Shown: piece after piece, positions 15,472 to 22,895 of the stretch
Layout of the letters: the number at the start of each line of letters is the position of its first letter
Numbering within the stretch: position 1 is the stretch's first letter
Assembly: GCA_016710285.1 (NCBI GenBank)
Contig: JADJXR010000001.1
Coordinates: 3,288,501-3,352,500 of the forward strand
Source of the DNA: Chlorobiota bacterium
Lineage (GTDB): Bacteria; Bacteroidota; Ignavibacteria; OLB7
Reading direction: 5' to 3'
Length of the DNA: 64,000 nucleotides
Position numbers and translations under genes: made by a program
The notes under the pieces: model-generated
The model's input: the letters and a program-made list of their open reading frames with translations, nothing else
Told to the model about the DNA's origin: nothing
Database searches by the model: none

Positions 15472-16887
15472 GATAAACTCCAGACGCAGCACGTTTTTGG
15501 TTTCGGGGGTGATGCGGTAGCGTTCGTCAAGGCGCATCCCGCACACCCAGATGATCTCCTGACCGTCGGTTAGGACCAGGATGTCGCGCTTGGCATCCAA
15601 AGGGGTTTTCTCATCAATCAAAAAATCGCTGACTTTTTTCTCACCATCCATCCCCAGCGGCTGGAACCGGTCCCCTTCGCGCCAGGAACGCAGGGTCAGC
15701 CGTTTGGGCAATCGGTCGGCATTGATGAACTCAACGGAACGGTTGTTGCCAAACTGGATGTTGGTGTTCCCCATGCGTCGGGTTATCAGCCGTGCCTTTC
15801 CGGTCTCCACAGTTGTGCCCAGGTCGAAACTCCGTTCGAACGGAATAAACGGCGGCGGGTCGCGCCGGATTATCAACGTTTCGCGGTCGCGAAGTGCGCT
15901 GATTCCATCCATGATTTCCGCCTTGCTTCCGGTCTCCTTCCAGAGTAATCCAATGGTGCGTTCAACGGCCAAGTGGGGGATTGGGGGAAGCTCGAACCGC
16001 TGGCACACCACACGCTGCACCAGCTCGGACTGAATCGCCGGAAGCAGATGCTTCAGGTGGTTAAGGTTCAGTTCAAGGGAGTCGTTGCTGCGCGGTTCGT
16101 TGTTGCGTGTGACGGTGACTTGCTCAATGGCCGTGCGGACCGAGTGGCCCAAGTGCTGTTCCACCCCTCGCATGATTTCGGCGGTGGAGTTCAGCGTGTT
16201 GACGATGCTTGGGTTGAACTGCTGCAACGCCGGCAGAAGTTCCTGGCGAACGCGGTTGCGAAGGAAGCGGGTGTTCTGGTTGGATTCATCCTCGCGCCAT
16301 TGGATTCCGGCTTGCTGCACGAACTCCCGGATCTCGGTGCGTCCGGCCCAAAGCAACGGGCGGGCAAGGATCAGCCCACGCCCCAACGAACGAACCGGAG
16401 GGATACCGGCAAGCCCCGTAACGCCGCTTCCGCGAAGCAAGTTCATCAGCAATGTTTCGGCGTTGTCGTCGGCGGTGTGGCCGGTTAGGATGGTGGAGTA
16501 TCCGTGGCGGCGCGCCACCCGTTCAAGGAACTGGTAGCGGGCTTTGCGTGCGGCATCTTCCAGCGAAAGTTTCTGCTCGGCAGCAAGGCGTTGGACCTCG
16601 GCACGGCCAATAAAAATTTTCAATCCCCGCTCGCGAGCTTGTTCATTGACGAAGGTCGCGTCCTTGCGCGATTCCTCGCCGCGCAATTCATGGTCAAGGT
16701 GGGCAATGCCGATTTGCAATTTCAGCAGCGGGGCAAGCCGCGCCACCATTTCCAGCAATGCCATGGAATCAGCACCGCCGCTGACGGCAATCAACACCGA
16801 CTCCTTCCCCAGCAGCATATCGTGCTTGCGTGCGTAGGCGCGCATTTTCTGCTGGCATTTCTCAACAAACGTAGATGGTAGAATCAT
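14122..16887 (-). CDS. tilS: tRNA(Ile)-lysidine synthase with a 450-residue Gln/Pro-rich C-terminal extension
   Basis: The N-terminal 475 residues are a complete TilS, which ligates lysine to C34 of tRNA-Ile(CAU) so that it reads AUA. The PP-loop SGGADS lies at about 36-41 from this start. HLDHELRGEES, GHTADDNAETLLMNLLRGSG and the C-terminal LRSWREGDRFQPLGM segment are present. A GTG nine bases upstream (16896) is an alternative start. From about residue 473 the protein turns into Gln/Pro/Ala/Lys low-complexity sequence to the stop. It begins with runs such as QQPNGQQNSNGQ and ends with an Ala/Lys/Pro section (AAKRPATAAKQQAPATP) like a histone-H1 tail. Normal TilS is 320-480 residues. The frame stays open throughout, so the tail appears to be translated. 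The gene is first in tilS-hpt-ftsH. Confidence 0.93.
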   Translation of the reverse strand: MILPSTFVEKCQQKMRAYARKHDMLLGKESVLIAVSGGADSMALLEMVARLAPLLKLQIGIAHLDHELRGEESRKDATFVNEQARERGLKIFIGRAEVQRLAAEQKLSLEDAARKARYQFLERVARRHGYSTILTGHTADDNAETLLMNLLRGSGVTGLAGIPPVRSLGRGLILARPLLWAGRTEIREFVQQAGIQWREDESNQNTRFLRNRVRQELLPALQQFNPSIVNTLNSTAEIMRGVEQHLGHSVRTAIEQVTVTRNNEPRSNDSLELNLNHLKHLLPAIQSELVQRVVCQRFELPPIPHLAVERTIGLLWKETGSKAEIMDGISALRDRETLIIRRDPPPFIPFERSFDLGTTVETGKARLITRRMGNTNIQFGNNRSVEFINADRLPKRLTLRSWREGDRFQPLGMDGEKKVSDFLIDEKTPLDAKRDILVLTDGQEIIWVCGMRLDERYRITPETKNVLRLEFIQPRRQQEQAKQAPSQQQPNGQQNSNGQKPQQQPGQQAKSSQQQQQQRAKQGSQQPSAAQQQPKQQPGQQPKQQAQPAKPQQQSGGQQQSAQQPKPQQGTGKGTSQPNQKQQPQQTKQQQTEGKGTQQPNQQQRQQQQSKQQPVGKQQQPIQPSRPQPQGQRPQQQQQQRQATSGGEPRPQQGAQPARTQQPQPKQQPQRQVTSGGEARPQQGQQQQPKPQTAQPKPQQQPSGQQSQQRPPQPSQQRSGQQSQQQQPKPQQQPSNRPRPMQQPPPQPRPHDSAKPQQPAPAPTKTPEHRPANRPAMQAQPHAKPVRPVPGTPVQPAANRPAQDSTPTAAPSAAKVAAVAKPPAATASKKKAAVAKAPASTPAAAAKTDSVGGGAQQGKAMAAKRPATAAKQQAPATPTSQPSGTAAAPAKPKRAPARKTAAPKPPANPGSASEGDRGSDG

Positions 16888-17093
16888 AAGCCGCACAATT
16901 TAACCATAGGCCGCCGAAGAGTGGCACAGGGAAATGGTGAATATCAACATCCATAAAAATGATGGAGGTGAAATGATGATGAGCAATGCCCCCCTGCGGT
17001 AAGCACCACCCACCCACAGACCTCAAGACAATACGGGGAAGGAGGAGCGGACAAGCGATCTTGTAAAAAAATACTGACAGCACGCCGCTTCGG

Positions 17094-17125
17094 TTGTGGA
17101 AACGGTGCGTTGCGCCCTATCTTTG
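17094..17125 (+). promoter_or_regulatory. Candidate promoter of rplM-rpsI (TTG - N21 - TATCTTTG)
   Basis: TTG at 17094 and a perfect TAnnTTTG box at 17118-17125 lie 76 bases before the rplM start. They fall inside the divergent tilS/rplM spacer (16888-17201), which otherwise contains no gene that I can see. Confidence 0.55.
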
Positions 17126-17201
17126 CCGTCCTTATTGAAAAGTTGGAACCAATCATACTGCCATTTGGCAGGGAGAATCAGCAGTGCTACAGCCGGAAAA
17201 A

Positions 17202-17636
17202 ATGACAGCCTCGGTTCGCGAAGCCGATGTTGAGAAACAGTGGTGGGTGGTTGATGCCGAAGGGCAGACCCTGGGTCGCCTTGCTTCGCAGATTGCCCAC
17301 ATCCTTCGCGGCAAACATAAGCCGTTGTTCACGCCACACGTTGATTGTGGCGACTTCGTCGTGGTGGTCAATGCCGAGAAGGTGCAGATTGCGCCGCGCC
17401 GCGCCGAACAGAAAGTGTACATCCACCACACCGGTTTCCCGGGTGGGCAGCGCATCCGCCCCTACAAGCAGATGTTGCAGAACAACCCGGAGGAGATCAT
17501 CGAGATCGCCGTCCGCCGGATGATTCCCCGCAACCGACTTGGAAAACGGATTATGACCAAGCTGCGCGTGTACACCGGTGGGGAGCACCCACACGCCGCA
17601 CAGAAACCAGAAGTCCTTGAACTGAAATACAAGTAA
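17202..17636 (+). CDS. rplM: 50S ribosomal protein L13
   Basis: A 144-residue L13 from the ATG at 17202 (MTASVREADVEKQWWVVDAE). An ATG at 17184 would add six residues. Family landmarks are WWVVDAEGQTLGRLASQIAH, GDFVVVVNAEKV, YIHHTGFPGG and RMIPRNRLGKRIMTKLRVY followed by GGEHPHAAQ. The protein is an early-assembly 23S rRNA binder. It is followed after 17 bases by rpsI, the usual L13-S9 operon. A Bacteroidota-type promoter precedes it. Confidence 0.97.
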   Translation: MTASVREADVEKQWWVVDAEGQTLGRLASQIAHILRGKHKPLFTPHVDCGDFVVVVNAEKVQIAPRRAEQKVYIHHTGFPGGQRIRPYKQMLQNNPEEIIEIAVRRMIPRNRLGKRIMTKLRVYTGGEHPHAAQKPEVLELKYK

Positions 17637-17653
17637 TCCCGCAATAGATACCA

Positions 17654-18040
17654 ATGCCGAATTCTATCAACGTCGGTCGTCGCAAAAATGCTGTTGCACG
17701 GGTGTATCTGACCCCCGGAAGCGGCAACGTCACCGTCAACAACCGTGAGCTGATCAACTACTTCTCCGATCCCTTCGATCGCCAGACCATCATGTCGCCA
17801 TTGGTGACGGTGGAGATGGTGGACCGTTTCGATGTCCATGCCAATGTCAACGGCGGCGGACGCGCCGGCCAAGCGGGTGCAATCCGCCTGGGCATTGCCC
17901 GCGCCCTTGTGGAGATTGACGAGACGCTGAAATCCCCGCTTCGCAAAGGTGGCCACATGACCCGCGACCCGCGCATGGTGGAACGGAAAAAGTACGGCCA
18001 GAAGAAGGCCCGCAAACGCTTCCAGTTCAGCAAGCGTTAA
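17654..18040 (+). CDS. rpsI: 30S ribosomal protein S9
   Basis: A 128-residue S9 with the conserved GRRKNAVARVYLTPGSGN start and NGGGRAGQAGAIRLGIARAL centre. The basic C-terminal tail ends FQFSKR, and its terminal Lys-Arg reaches the ribosomal P-site tRNA anticodon loop in known structures. The tail is intact. It is co-transcribed with rplM (17 bases apart) and followed by an 11-bp stem that probably ends the transcript. Confidence 0.97.
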   Translation: MPNSINVGRRKNAVARVYLTPGSGNVTVNNRELINYFSDPFDRQTIMSPLVTVEMVDRFDVHANVNGGGRAGQAGAIRLGIARALVEIDETLKSPLRKGGHMTRDPRMVERKKYGQKKARKRFQFSKR

Positions 18041-18067
18041 TCCACGCCAACGGTTTCCCGGCAGCTT

Positions 18068-18107
18068 GAACCAGGCAGAAGGTACCCGGCGTGCCGCTGC
18101 CTGGTTC
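18068..18107 (+). terminator. Hairpin after rpsI
   Basis: GAACCAGGCAG (18068-18078) pairs perfectly with CTGCCTGGTTC (18097-18107), followed by GTTGTTG. It lies 28 bases after the rpsI stop, inside the 250-base spacer before rpsB. The rest of that spacer shows no gene. Confidence 0.65.
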
Positions 18108-18291
18108 GTTGTTGTAACCGTGGGAATTGGCCGCCAGCAAATGCGGCCAGCTGCGGGCAACCGAACCGAAATTGACTTTTATCACACATACCCTTCGATC
18201 CTTCGTGTGTGTCCCCCCCCCAGTGCGGGATAAGCGAAGCGAGATGACAAGGGTAGAGGATCCAATCAATAACACAAACCGAACAACCACT

Positions 18292-19224
18292 ATGGCCTCG
18301 CTCGAGATCGAAGATCTTCTGAATGCTGGTGCCCACTTTGGGCACTTGACCCGCCGCTGGAACCCCCAGATGCGCCAGTATATTTTTATGGAGCGCAACG
18401 GCATCCATATCATTGACCTGAAGAAAACGCAAGTTCTGGTTGATGAAGCCCGCAACGCCGCCGAACGAATCGCCGCCGAAGGGAAGCGCATCCTGTTCGT
18501 GGGCACCAAAAAGCAAGCCCGCGACGTTGTCCGCAACGAGGCAGCACGCATCGGCGCAAATTTCGTAAGCGAACGCTGGCTTGGCGGAATGCTTACCAAC
18601 TTTGCCACCATCCGCAAATCCATCAAACGGTTGAAGGATATTGAGAAGATGGAGGCCGATGGCACGATTGAAAACTACACGAAGAAAGAACGCCTGATGA
18701 TTAGCCGCGAAAAAGAACGGCTGGTGCGGGTGCTTGGCGGCATTGCCGACATGAACCGCCTTCCGGGCGCGCTTTACATCGTTGACATCAAGAAAGAGCA
18801 CCTTGCCGTGAAAGAAGCCAAGACGCTTGGCATTCCGGTGATTGCTATCGTTGACACGAACACCGACCCGCGCGACATTGATTTCCCAATCCCCGCCAAC
18901 GACGACTCGCTGAAAACCGTTGCCCTTATCACCAAAGTGATTGCCGACGGCGTTTCCATGGGCCGCGAAGCCAGCAAAGCCTTGATGGCCGAGGAAGGCG
19001 CAGCCGATGATCGCGAGATGAAAGAACAAGGGAAGGAAGGCGCAGGCGACGACGCTCAGGCACGCCGCCGCACCCGCTCGCGCCGTGGTGGCAGCGGCGG
19101 CGGTGGCCGCCGTGACCAAGAGCAACGCGCCGCCGGTGGTGGTGAAGAATCCGCAGCTGCACCAGCCGCTGCTGCCGCACCAGCAGCCGCGCCAGCAGGC
19201 GCGCCAGCAGGCGACGAAGCCTAA
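18292..19224 (+). CDS. rpsB: 30S ribosomal protein S2 with Arg/Gly- and Ala-rich tail
   Basis: A 310-residue S2. The ATG at 18292 (MASLEIEDLLNAGAHFGHLT) is chosen because the 55 in-frame residues upstream have no S2 counterpart. The core to about residue 232 is normal: RRWNPQMRQYIFMERNGIHI, LFVGTKKQARD, RWLGGMLTNF and VDTNTDPRDIDFPIPANDD. Beyond it lie an acidic linker, an Arg/Gly block (RRRTRSRRGGSGGGGRRDQ, about 258-275) and an Ala/Pro run to the end. Ordinary S2 is 230-260 residues. tsf follows after 154 bases containing a hairpin, the usual rpsB-tsf order. Confidence 0.96.
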   Translation: MASLEIEDLLNAGAHFGHLTRRWNPQMRQYIFMERNGIHIIDLKKTQVLVDEARNAAERIAAEGKRILFVGTKKQARDVVRNEAARIGANFVSERWLGGMLTNFATIRKSIKRLKDIEKMEADGTIENYTKKERLMISREKERLVRVLGGIADMNRLPGALYIVDIKKEHLAVKEAKTLGIPVIAIVDTNTDPRDIDFPIPANDDSLKTVALITKVIADGVSMGREASKALMAEEGAADDREMKEQGKEGAGDDAQARRRTRSRRGGSGGGGRRDQEQRAAGGGEESAAAPAAAAAPAAAPAGAPAGDEA

Positions 19225-19268
19225 GCAGCATTCCCCGCAAGCCTTGCGCAGTTTTTTTGATGGCACTG

Positions 19269-19293
19269 CCCGCACGTGATAGCAGCGTGCGGG
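19269..19293 (+). terminator. Hairpin between rpsB and tsf
   Basis: CCCGCACG (19269-19276) pairs with CGTGCGGG (19286-19293) with a 9-base loop. There is no immediate T-run, and an A-run follows at 19305. It may attenuate rather than stop read-through into tsf. Confidence 0.5.
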
Positions 19294-19378
19294 TCTCCAT
19301 CGCTAAAAAAAAGATTGAGAGAGGCGAGAAAGGGGGATAGAGATCAAACAATCATTTTATCAAACAATAGAATCTACC

Positions 19379-20203
19379 ATGGCTATTTCAGCACAGGATG
19401 TAAAGACGCTCCGCGACCGTACCGGAGCGGGAATGGGCGATTGCAAAAAAGCCCTTGAAGAAACCGGCGGCGATATGGATGCAGCCATCGAAATCCTTCG
19501 CAAAAAAGGGGCCGCAACCGCCAGCAAGCGTGCCGATAAAGAAGCAAACGAAGGTGTGGTTGCCACCGCTACCTCCGCCGATAACTCCAGCGCAGCAATC
19601 GTTGAAGTGAACTGCGAGACCGACTTCGTTGCCCGAAACGAGGAGTTCAGCTCCTTTGTTCGCAGCCTTGCCGGCCACGTGTTGGCCACCAAGCCAGCAA
19701 GCATCGAGGCATTGCTGGCCAGCGAGGTGAACGGTGTGGCGGTCCAGAACCAGCTGAACGACCTTCTTGCCAAGTTCAACGAGCGGATCGAAATCCGCCG
19801 CTTTGAAATTGTTGAGACCAGCGGCGGCTACGTTGCCGACTACGTCCACAACGGCGATAAGCTGGGAGTGTTGGTGGAATTTGGCGGCGCAAGCGAGGGG
19901 CTGGGAACAGTGGGCCGCGACGTTGCCATGCAGGTTGCCGCAATGAACCCAGGCTACGTTCGCCGCGAAGAAGTGCCGGCCGATGTGCTGACAAAGGAGC
20001 GCGAAATCTACGCCGAGCAGATGCGGAACGAGGGGAAACCGGAAGCGATTATCGAGAAAATCGTGACGGGGCGGCTGGAGAAATACTACGCCGATAACGT
20101 CCTGCTGGAGCAGTCCTTCGTGAAAGATTCGGCGAAGGCGGTGAACGAGATCATCGGCAATGCCAGCATCGTCCGGTTTATCCGCTTCAACTTGGGACAG
20201 TAA
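19379..20203 (+). CDS. tsf: Translation elongation factor Ts
   Basis: A 274-residue EF-Ts, the nucleotide exchange factor for EF-Tu. The N-terminal UBA-like domain reads VKTLRDRTGAGMGDCKKALE (about 8-27). Next comes the signature EVNCETDFVARNEEFSSFV (about 78-96), then the coiled-coil and C-terminal modules with YVHNGDKLGVLVEFGG and LEQSFVKDSAKAV. The length fits the family. The start codon is the ATG at 19379. A classic terminator follows. rpsB lies just upstream, the usual neighbourhood. Confidence 0.97.
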   Translation: MAISAQDVKTLRDRTGAGMGDCKKALEETGGDMDAAIEILRKKGAATASKRADKEANEGVVATATSADNSSAAIVEVNCETDFVARNEEFSSFVRSLAGHVLATKPASIEALLASEVNGVAVQNQLNDLLAKFNERIEIRRFEIVETSGGYVADYVHNGDKLGVLVEFGGASEGLGTVGRDVAMQVAAMNPGYVRREEVPADVLTKEREIYAEQMRNEGKPEAIIEKIVTGRLEKYYADNVLLEQSFVKDSAKAVNEIIGNASIVRFIRFNLGQ

Positions 20204-20267
20204 TCATGCCGGTGGCCGGGCGTGATTCCCGCCAACGGTAACGTCCCAATCCGCGCACCGCAAAAAA

Positions 20268-20303
20268 AAACAAGCCGCAGGCCACACCGCTTGCGGCTTG
20301 TTT
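20268..20303 (+). terminator. Rho-independent terminator of tsf
   Basis: AAACAAGCCGCA (20268-20279) pairs with TGCGGCTTGTTT (20292-20303). A-run before, T-run at the end of the stem: a canonical intrinsic terminator 65 bases after the tsf stop. Confidence 0.85.
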
Positions 20304-20324
20304 GGTATTCGCCATTGCGGGAAC

Positions 20325-20349
20325 TATCTGTGGCCAGTATCTGTGGCCA
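20325..20349 (+). promoter_or_regulatory. Direct repeat upstream of lysA, possible operator
   Basis: TATCTGTGGCCA occurs at 20325-20336 and again at 20338-20349, 13 bases apart. A third diverged copy (ACATCTGCGCCA) follows directly. The repeats lie 32-56 bases before the lysA -7 box, the position expected of a regulator site. Confidence 0.4.
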
Positions 20350-20380
20350 AACATCTGCGCCAAACATCCTTCGCAACTTC

Positions 20381-20388
20381 TATCTTTG
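20381..20388 (+). promoter_or_regulatory. TAnnTTTG -7 box immediately before lysA
   Basis: TATCTTTG ends 6 bases before the lysA ATG (20395), with no Shine-Dalgarno-like sequence between them. No clear -33 TTTG is present at the usual distance. Confidence 0.45.
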
Positions 20389-20394
20389 CTTCCC

Positions 20395-21687
20395 ATGGAA
20401 CCACAAACGCTTGAATCGTCCGCCGCAGCTTCTATCGCGGCGGCGGCCCTGCCCGATAACGCATTGACCATTGGCGGCCACACCGCACGTTCGTTGGTGG
20501 AGAAGTTCGGCAGCCCGCTGTACGTCTATGATGCCGAGGTGATCCGCCAGCATTTCCAACGCTTAACAAGCGCGTTTTCCGGAGTGCCCCACCGGTTGCT
20601 GTACGCCTGCAAGGCCAACAACAACATGGCAATTATCAAATTCATCCACCAGCTTGGCGCGGGCGTGGATGCTGTTTCGGCAAGCGAGGTGGAGCTTGCA
20701 TTCCGTTGCGGCGTTCCGGCCAACCAGATTCTGTTCACCCCCAACTGCGTTGCCTTCAGCGAGATTGAGTATGCCGCCGAGCGTGGCGTTCTGGTGAACA
20801 TTGACAACATCTCCGTGCTAGAGCGGTTCGGCCAGAATTATGGGGGAAGCAAGCCGTGCGCGATTCGAATCAACCCGCACATTCTTGCCGGCGGAAACGC
20901 CCACATCCAGACCGGGCACATTGACAGCAAGTTCGGAATCTCCATCCACCAGATGCGCCATATCCTGCGGGTGATCAACGCCTACGGGATGAACGTTGTG
21001 GGATTGCACATGCACACGGGGTCCGAAATTTTGGACCCGCAGACGTTCGTCACCGGCGCGGAAATCCTGTTCGATGCCGCCTTCCAATTCCCCAATCTCC
21101 AGTTCCTTGATTTTGGCAGCGGGTTCAAGGTTCCCTACAAAACCGACGACATCGCTACCGATGTGGAGTCGTTGGGGGAAACGATGACCGCACGGTTCCG
21201 CGAGTTTTGCAACGAGTACGGGCGGCAGTTGGAGTTGTGGTTCGAGCCGGGGAAGTTCCTTGTTAGCGCGTCCGGCTATCTGCTGGTGACGGCAACGGTG
21301 CTGAAGCAAACCCCAAGCTGCGTTTTCATCGGGACCGATTCCGGGCTGAACCACTTGATTCGCCCGATGCTGTACGACGCGTACCACGGCATCATCAACG
21401 CGGACCAGCTTCAAGGGACCGAGCGGATTTACACGGTGGTGGGGTGCATCTGCGAGACCGACACCTTTGGCGTGGATCGCCGGCTGGTCCAGGCACAGGA
21501 AGGGACAATCCTGGCGTTGAAAAATGCCGGGGCCTACGGCTACGCCATGTCTAGCAACTACAACCTTCGCGCCCGCCCGGCCGAGGTTCTTATCCTTAAT
21601 GGCCGCCCGCATTGCATCCGCCGCCGCGAGACGTTGGAGGATATGTTGCGGCTGCAAATGGAGCCGGAACTTCAGGAAGAACAGTAA
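20395..21687 (+). CDS. lysA: Diaminopimelate decarboxylase
   Basis: A 430-residue fold-type III PLP enzyme that makes L-lysine from meso-diaminopimelate. The PLP lysine is K73 in LLYACKANNN. Other landmarks are HIQTGHIDSKFGIS, VGLHMHTGSEI, FLDFGSGFKVPY, WFEPGKFLV (phosphate and PLP contacts) and GCICETDTFG with the conserved cysteine. The start at 20395 (MEPQTLESSAAAS) gives about 25 residues before the family core. The preceding promoter box almost touches this codon. The gene stands alone between the tsf terminator and a hydrolase, with no other lysine genes nearby. Confidence 0.95.
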   Translation: MEPQTLESSAAASIAAAALPDNALTIGGHTARSLVEKFGSPLYVYDAEVIRQHFQRLTSAFSGVPHRLLYACKANNNMAIIKFIHQLGAGVDAVSASEVELAFRCGVPANQILFTPNCVAFSEIEYAAERGVLVNIDNISVLERFGQNYGGSKPCAIRINPHILAGGNAHIQTGHIDSKFGISIHQMRHILRVINAYGMNVVGLHMHTGSEILDPQTFVTGAEILFDAAFQFPNLQFLDFGSGFKVPYKTDDIATDVESLGETMTARFREFCNEYGRQLELWFEPGKFLVSASGYLLVTATVLKQTPSCVFIGTDSGLNHLIRPMLYDAYHGIINADQLQGTERIYTVVGCICETDTFGVDRRLVQAQEGTILALKNAGAYGYAMSSNYNLRARPAEVLILNGRPHCIRRRETLEDMLRLQMEPELQEEQ

Positions 21688-21750
21688 CTTGGCTGCTGCC
21701 GGAACGTGCTGCCGGCGGCATTCATCCATCCATGATTGGAGGGCTTTCCC

Positions 21751-22494
21751 ATGACGCTCTGTCTTCTTCACGCATTCCCGCTGAACTCCGGTATGTGGCG
21801 GGCGCAGCAGCAGGAGCTGGCTTCGCGCTGCAGCGTTATCACCCCCGATTTCCCGGGGTTTGGTGCCGAGCCATTGGTGGAAGGGATGGAATGGACCATC
21901 CCCGCAATGGCTCAATGGGTGAAACGGGAGTTGGACCGAAAGGGGGTGAAGCGTGCGGTGATCGGTGGGCTTTCCATGGGGGGATATGTGGCGTTCGAGT
22001 GCTGGCGGCTGTTCCCCGAACGGATTGCTGGGCTGATTCTTGCCGACACCATGGCCCCTTCCGACACCCCTGTAACCCGCCGCGGACGCTTTGTGGCAAT
22101 CGGGCAGCTGCGCAACGGAGGCTACCAAAAATTTGCCGCCGGAATGATCCCCAAAATGATCAGCGAAACCACGAAGGAGCAGCGGCCAGAGGTTGTGAAA
22201 GCGGTGGTGAGGATGTACGAAGAAGCCGCGCCGCAATCGGTGATTGCCGCGCTTGGGGGGCTGGCCCACCGCAACGATTCCCGCCCGTTGCTTCCAACCA
22301 TCACCGTCCCAACGGCAGTGATTGTTGGCGAACACGACACCATCACCACCGTTGACGATGCCCGGCTGATGGCCGCCATGATCCCCAACGCCCAGCTGAC
22401 GATCATCCCCACCGCAGGGCATCTTGCCAACCTTGAAATGCGAATCGAATTCAACGCCGCGCTTCTCCATTTTCTTGAACGGGTGGGGGAGTAG
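21751..22494 (+). CDS. Alpha/beta hydrolase
   Basis: A 247-residue alpha/beta hydrolase, with start MTLCLLHAFPLNSGMW at 21751. The oxyanion-hole HAFP motif (7-10), the nucleophile elbow GLSMGGY with S75, the acid region VGEHDTITTVDDA (about 193-205) and the catalytic histidine in TAGHLAN near the C-terminus form a complete triad. The cap region is helical with a SETTKEQRPEVV segment. Carboxylesterase or lactonase-type activity is likely, but the substrate is not predictable. It follows lysA by 63 bases on the same strand and ends directly at a repeat cluster. Confidence 0.8.
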   Translation: MTLCLLHAFPLNSGMWRAQQQELASRCSVITPDFPGFGAEPLVEGMEWTIPAMAQWVKRELDRKGVKRAVIGGLSMGGYVAFECWRLFPERIAGLILADTMAPSDTPVTRRGRFVAIGQLRNGGYQKFAAGMIPKMISETTKEQRPEVVKAVVRMYEEAAPQSVIAALGGLAHRNDSRPLLPTITVPTAVIVGEHDTITTVDDARLMAAMIPNAQLTIIPTAGHLANLEMRIEFNAALLHFLERVGE

Positions 22495-22495
22495 G

Positions 22496-22885
22496 GCAGG
22501 GTAGCCGCCCCGACCTTCGTCGGGATTGATAAAAGGTAGCCGAAGGTCTTTAGCCTTCGGCGTCATCTGACTGGGCAGGCTAAAGACCTGCCGCTACCGC
22601 GACTTCGTCGGGGCAGCCGCAGCAAGGGTAGCCGCCCCGACCTCTGTCGGGATTGATAAAAGGTCTTTAGCCTTCGGCGCCATCTTCGGCCTTCAGCTGG
22701 GCAGGCTAAAGACCTGCCGCTACCGCGACTTCGTCGGGACAACCGCAGCAAGGGTAGCCGTCCCGACCTTCGTTGGGGCAGCCGCAGCAAGGGTAGCCGA
22801 AGGTCTTTAGCCTTCGGCGTCATCTTCGGCCTTCAGCAGGGCAGGCTAAAGACCTGCCACTACCCCGACTTCGTCGGGATGGCCG
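22496..22885. repeat. Modular hairpin repeat cluster (family 1)
   Basis: The modules are GTAGCCGCCCCGACCT..GTCGGGATTGATAAAAGG, CCGAAGGTCTTTAGCCTTCGG and GGCAGGCTAAAGACCTGCCGCTACC, alternating about three times. Each is its own hairpin, and two of them share the loop core CTTTAG/CTAAAG in opposite orientations. The cluster fills the space between two convergent genes. Confidence 0.9.
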
Positions 22886-22895
22886 CTACTTTGCA

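Noticed and set aside
13890..15476. Long plus-strand open frames (up to 528 codons, Leu/Ala/Val- or Cys-rich) opposite the tilS tail
   Set aside because: They are composition shadows of CAG/CCG-rich coding sequence. They have no family features and conflict with the intact tilS-hpt unit.
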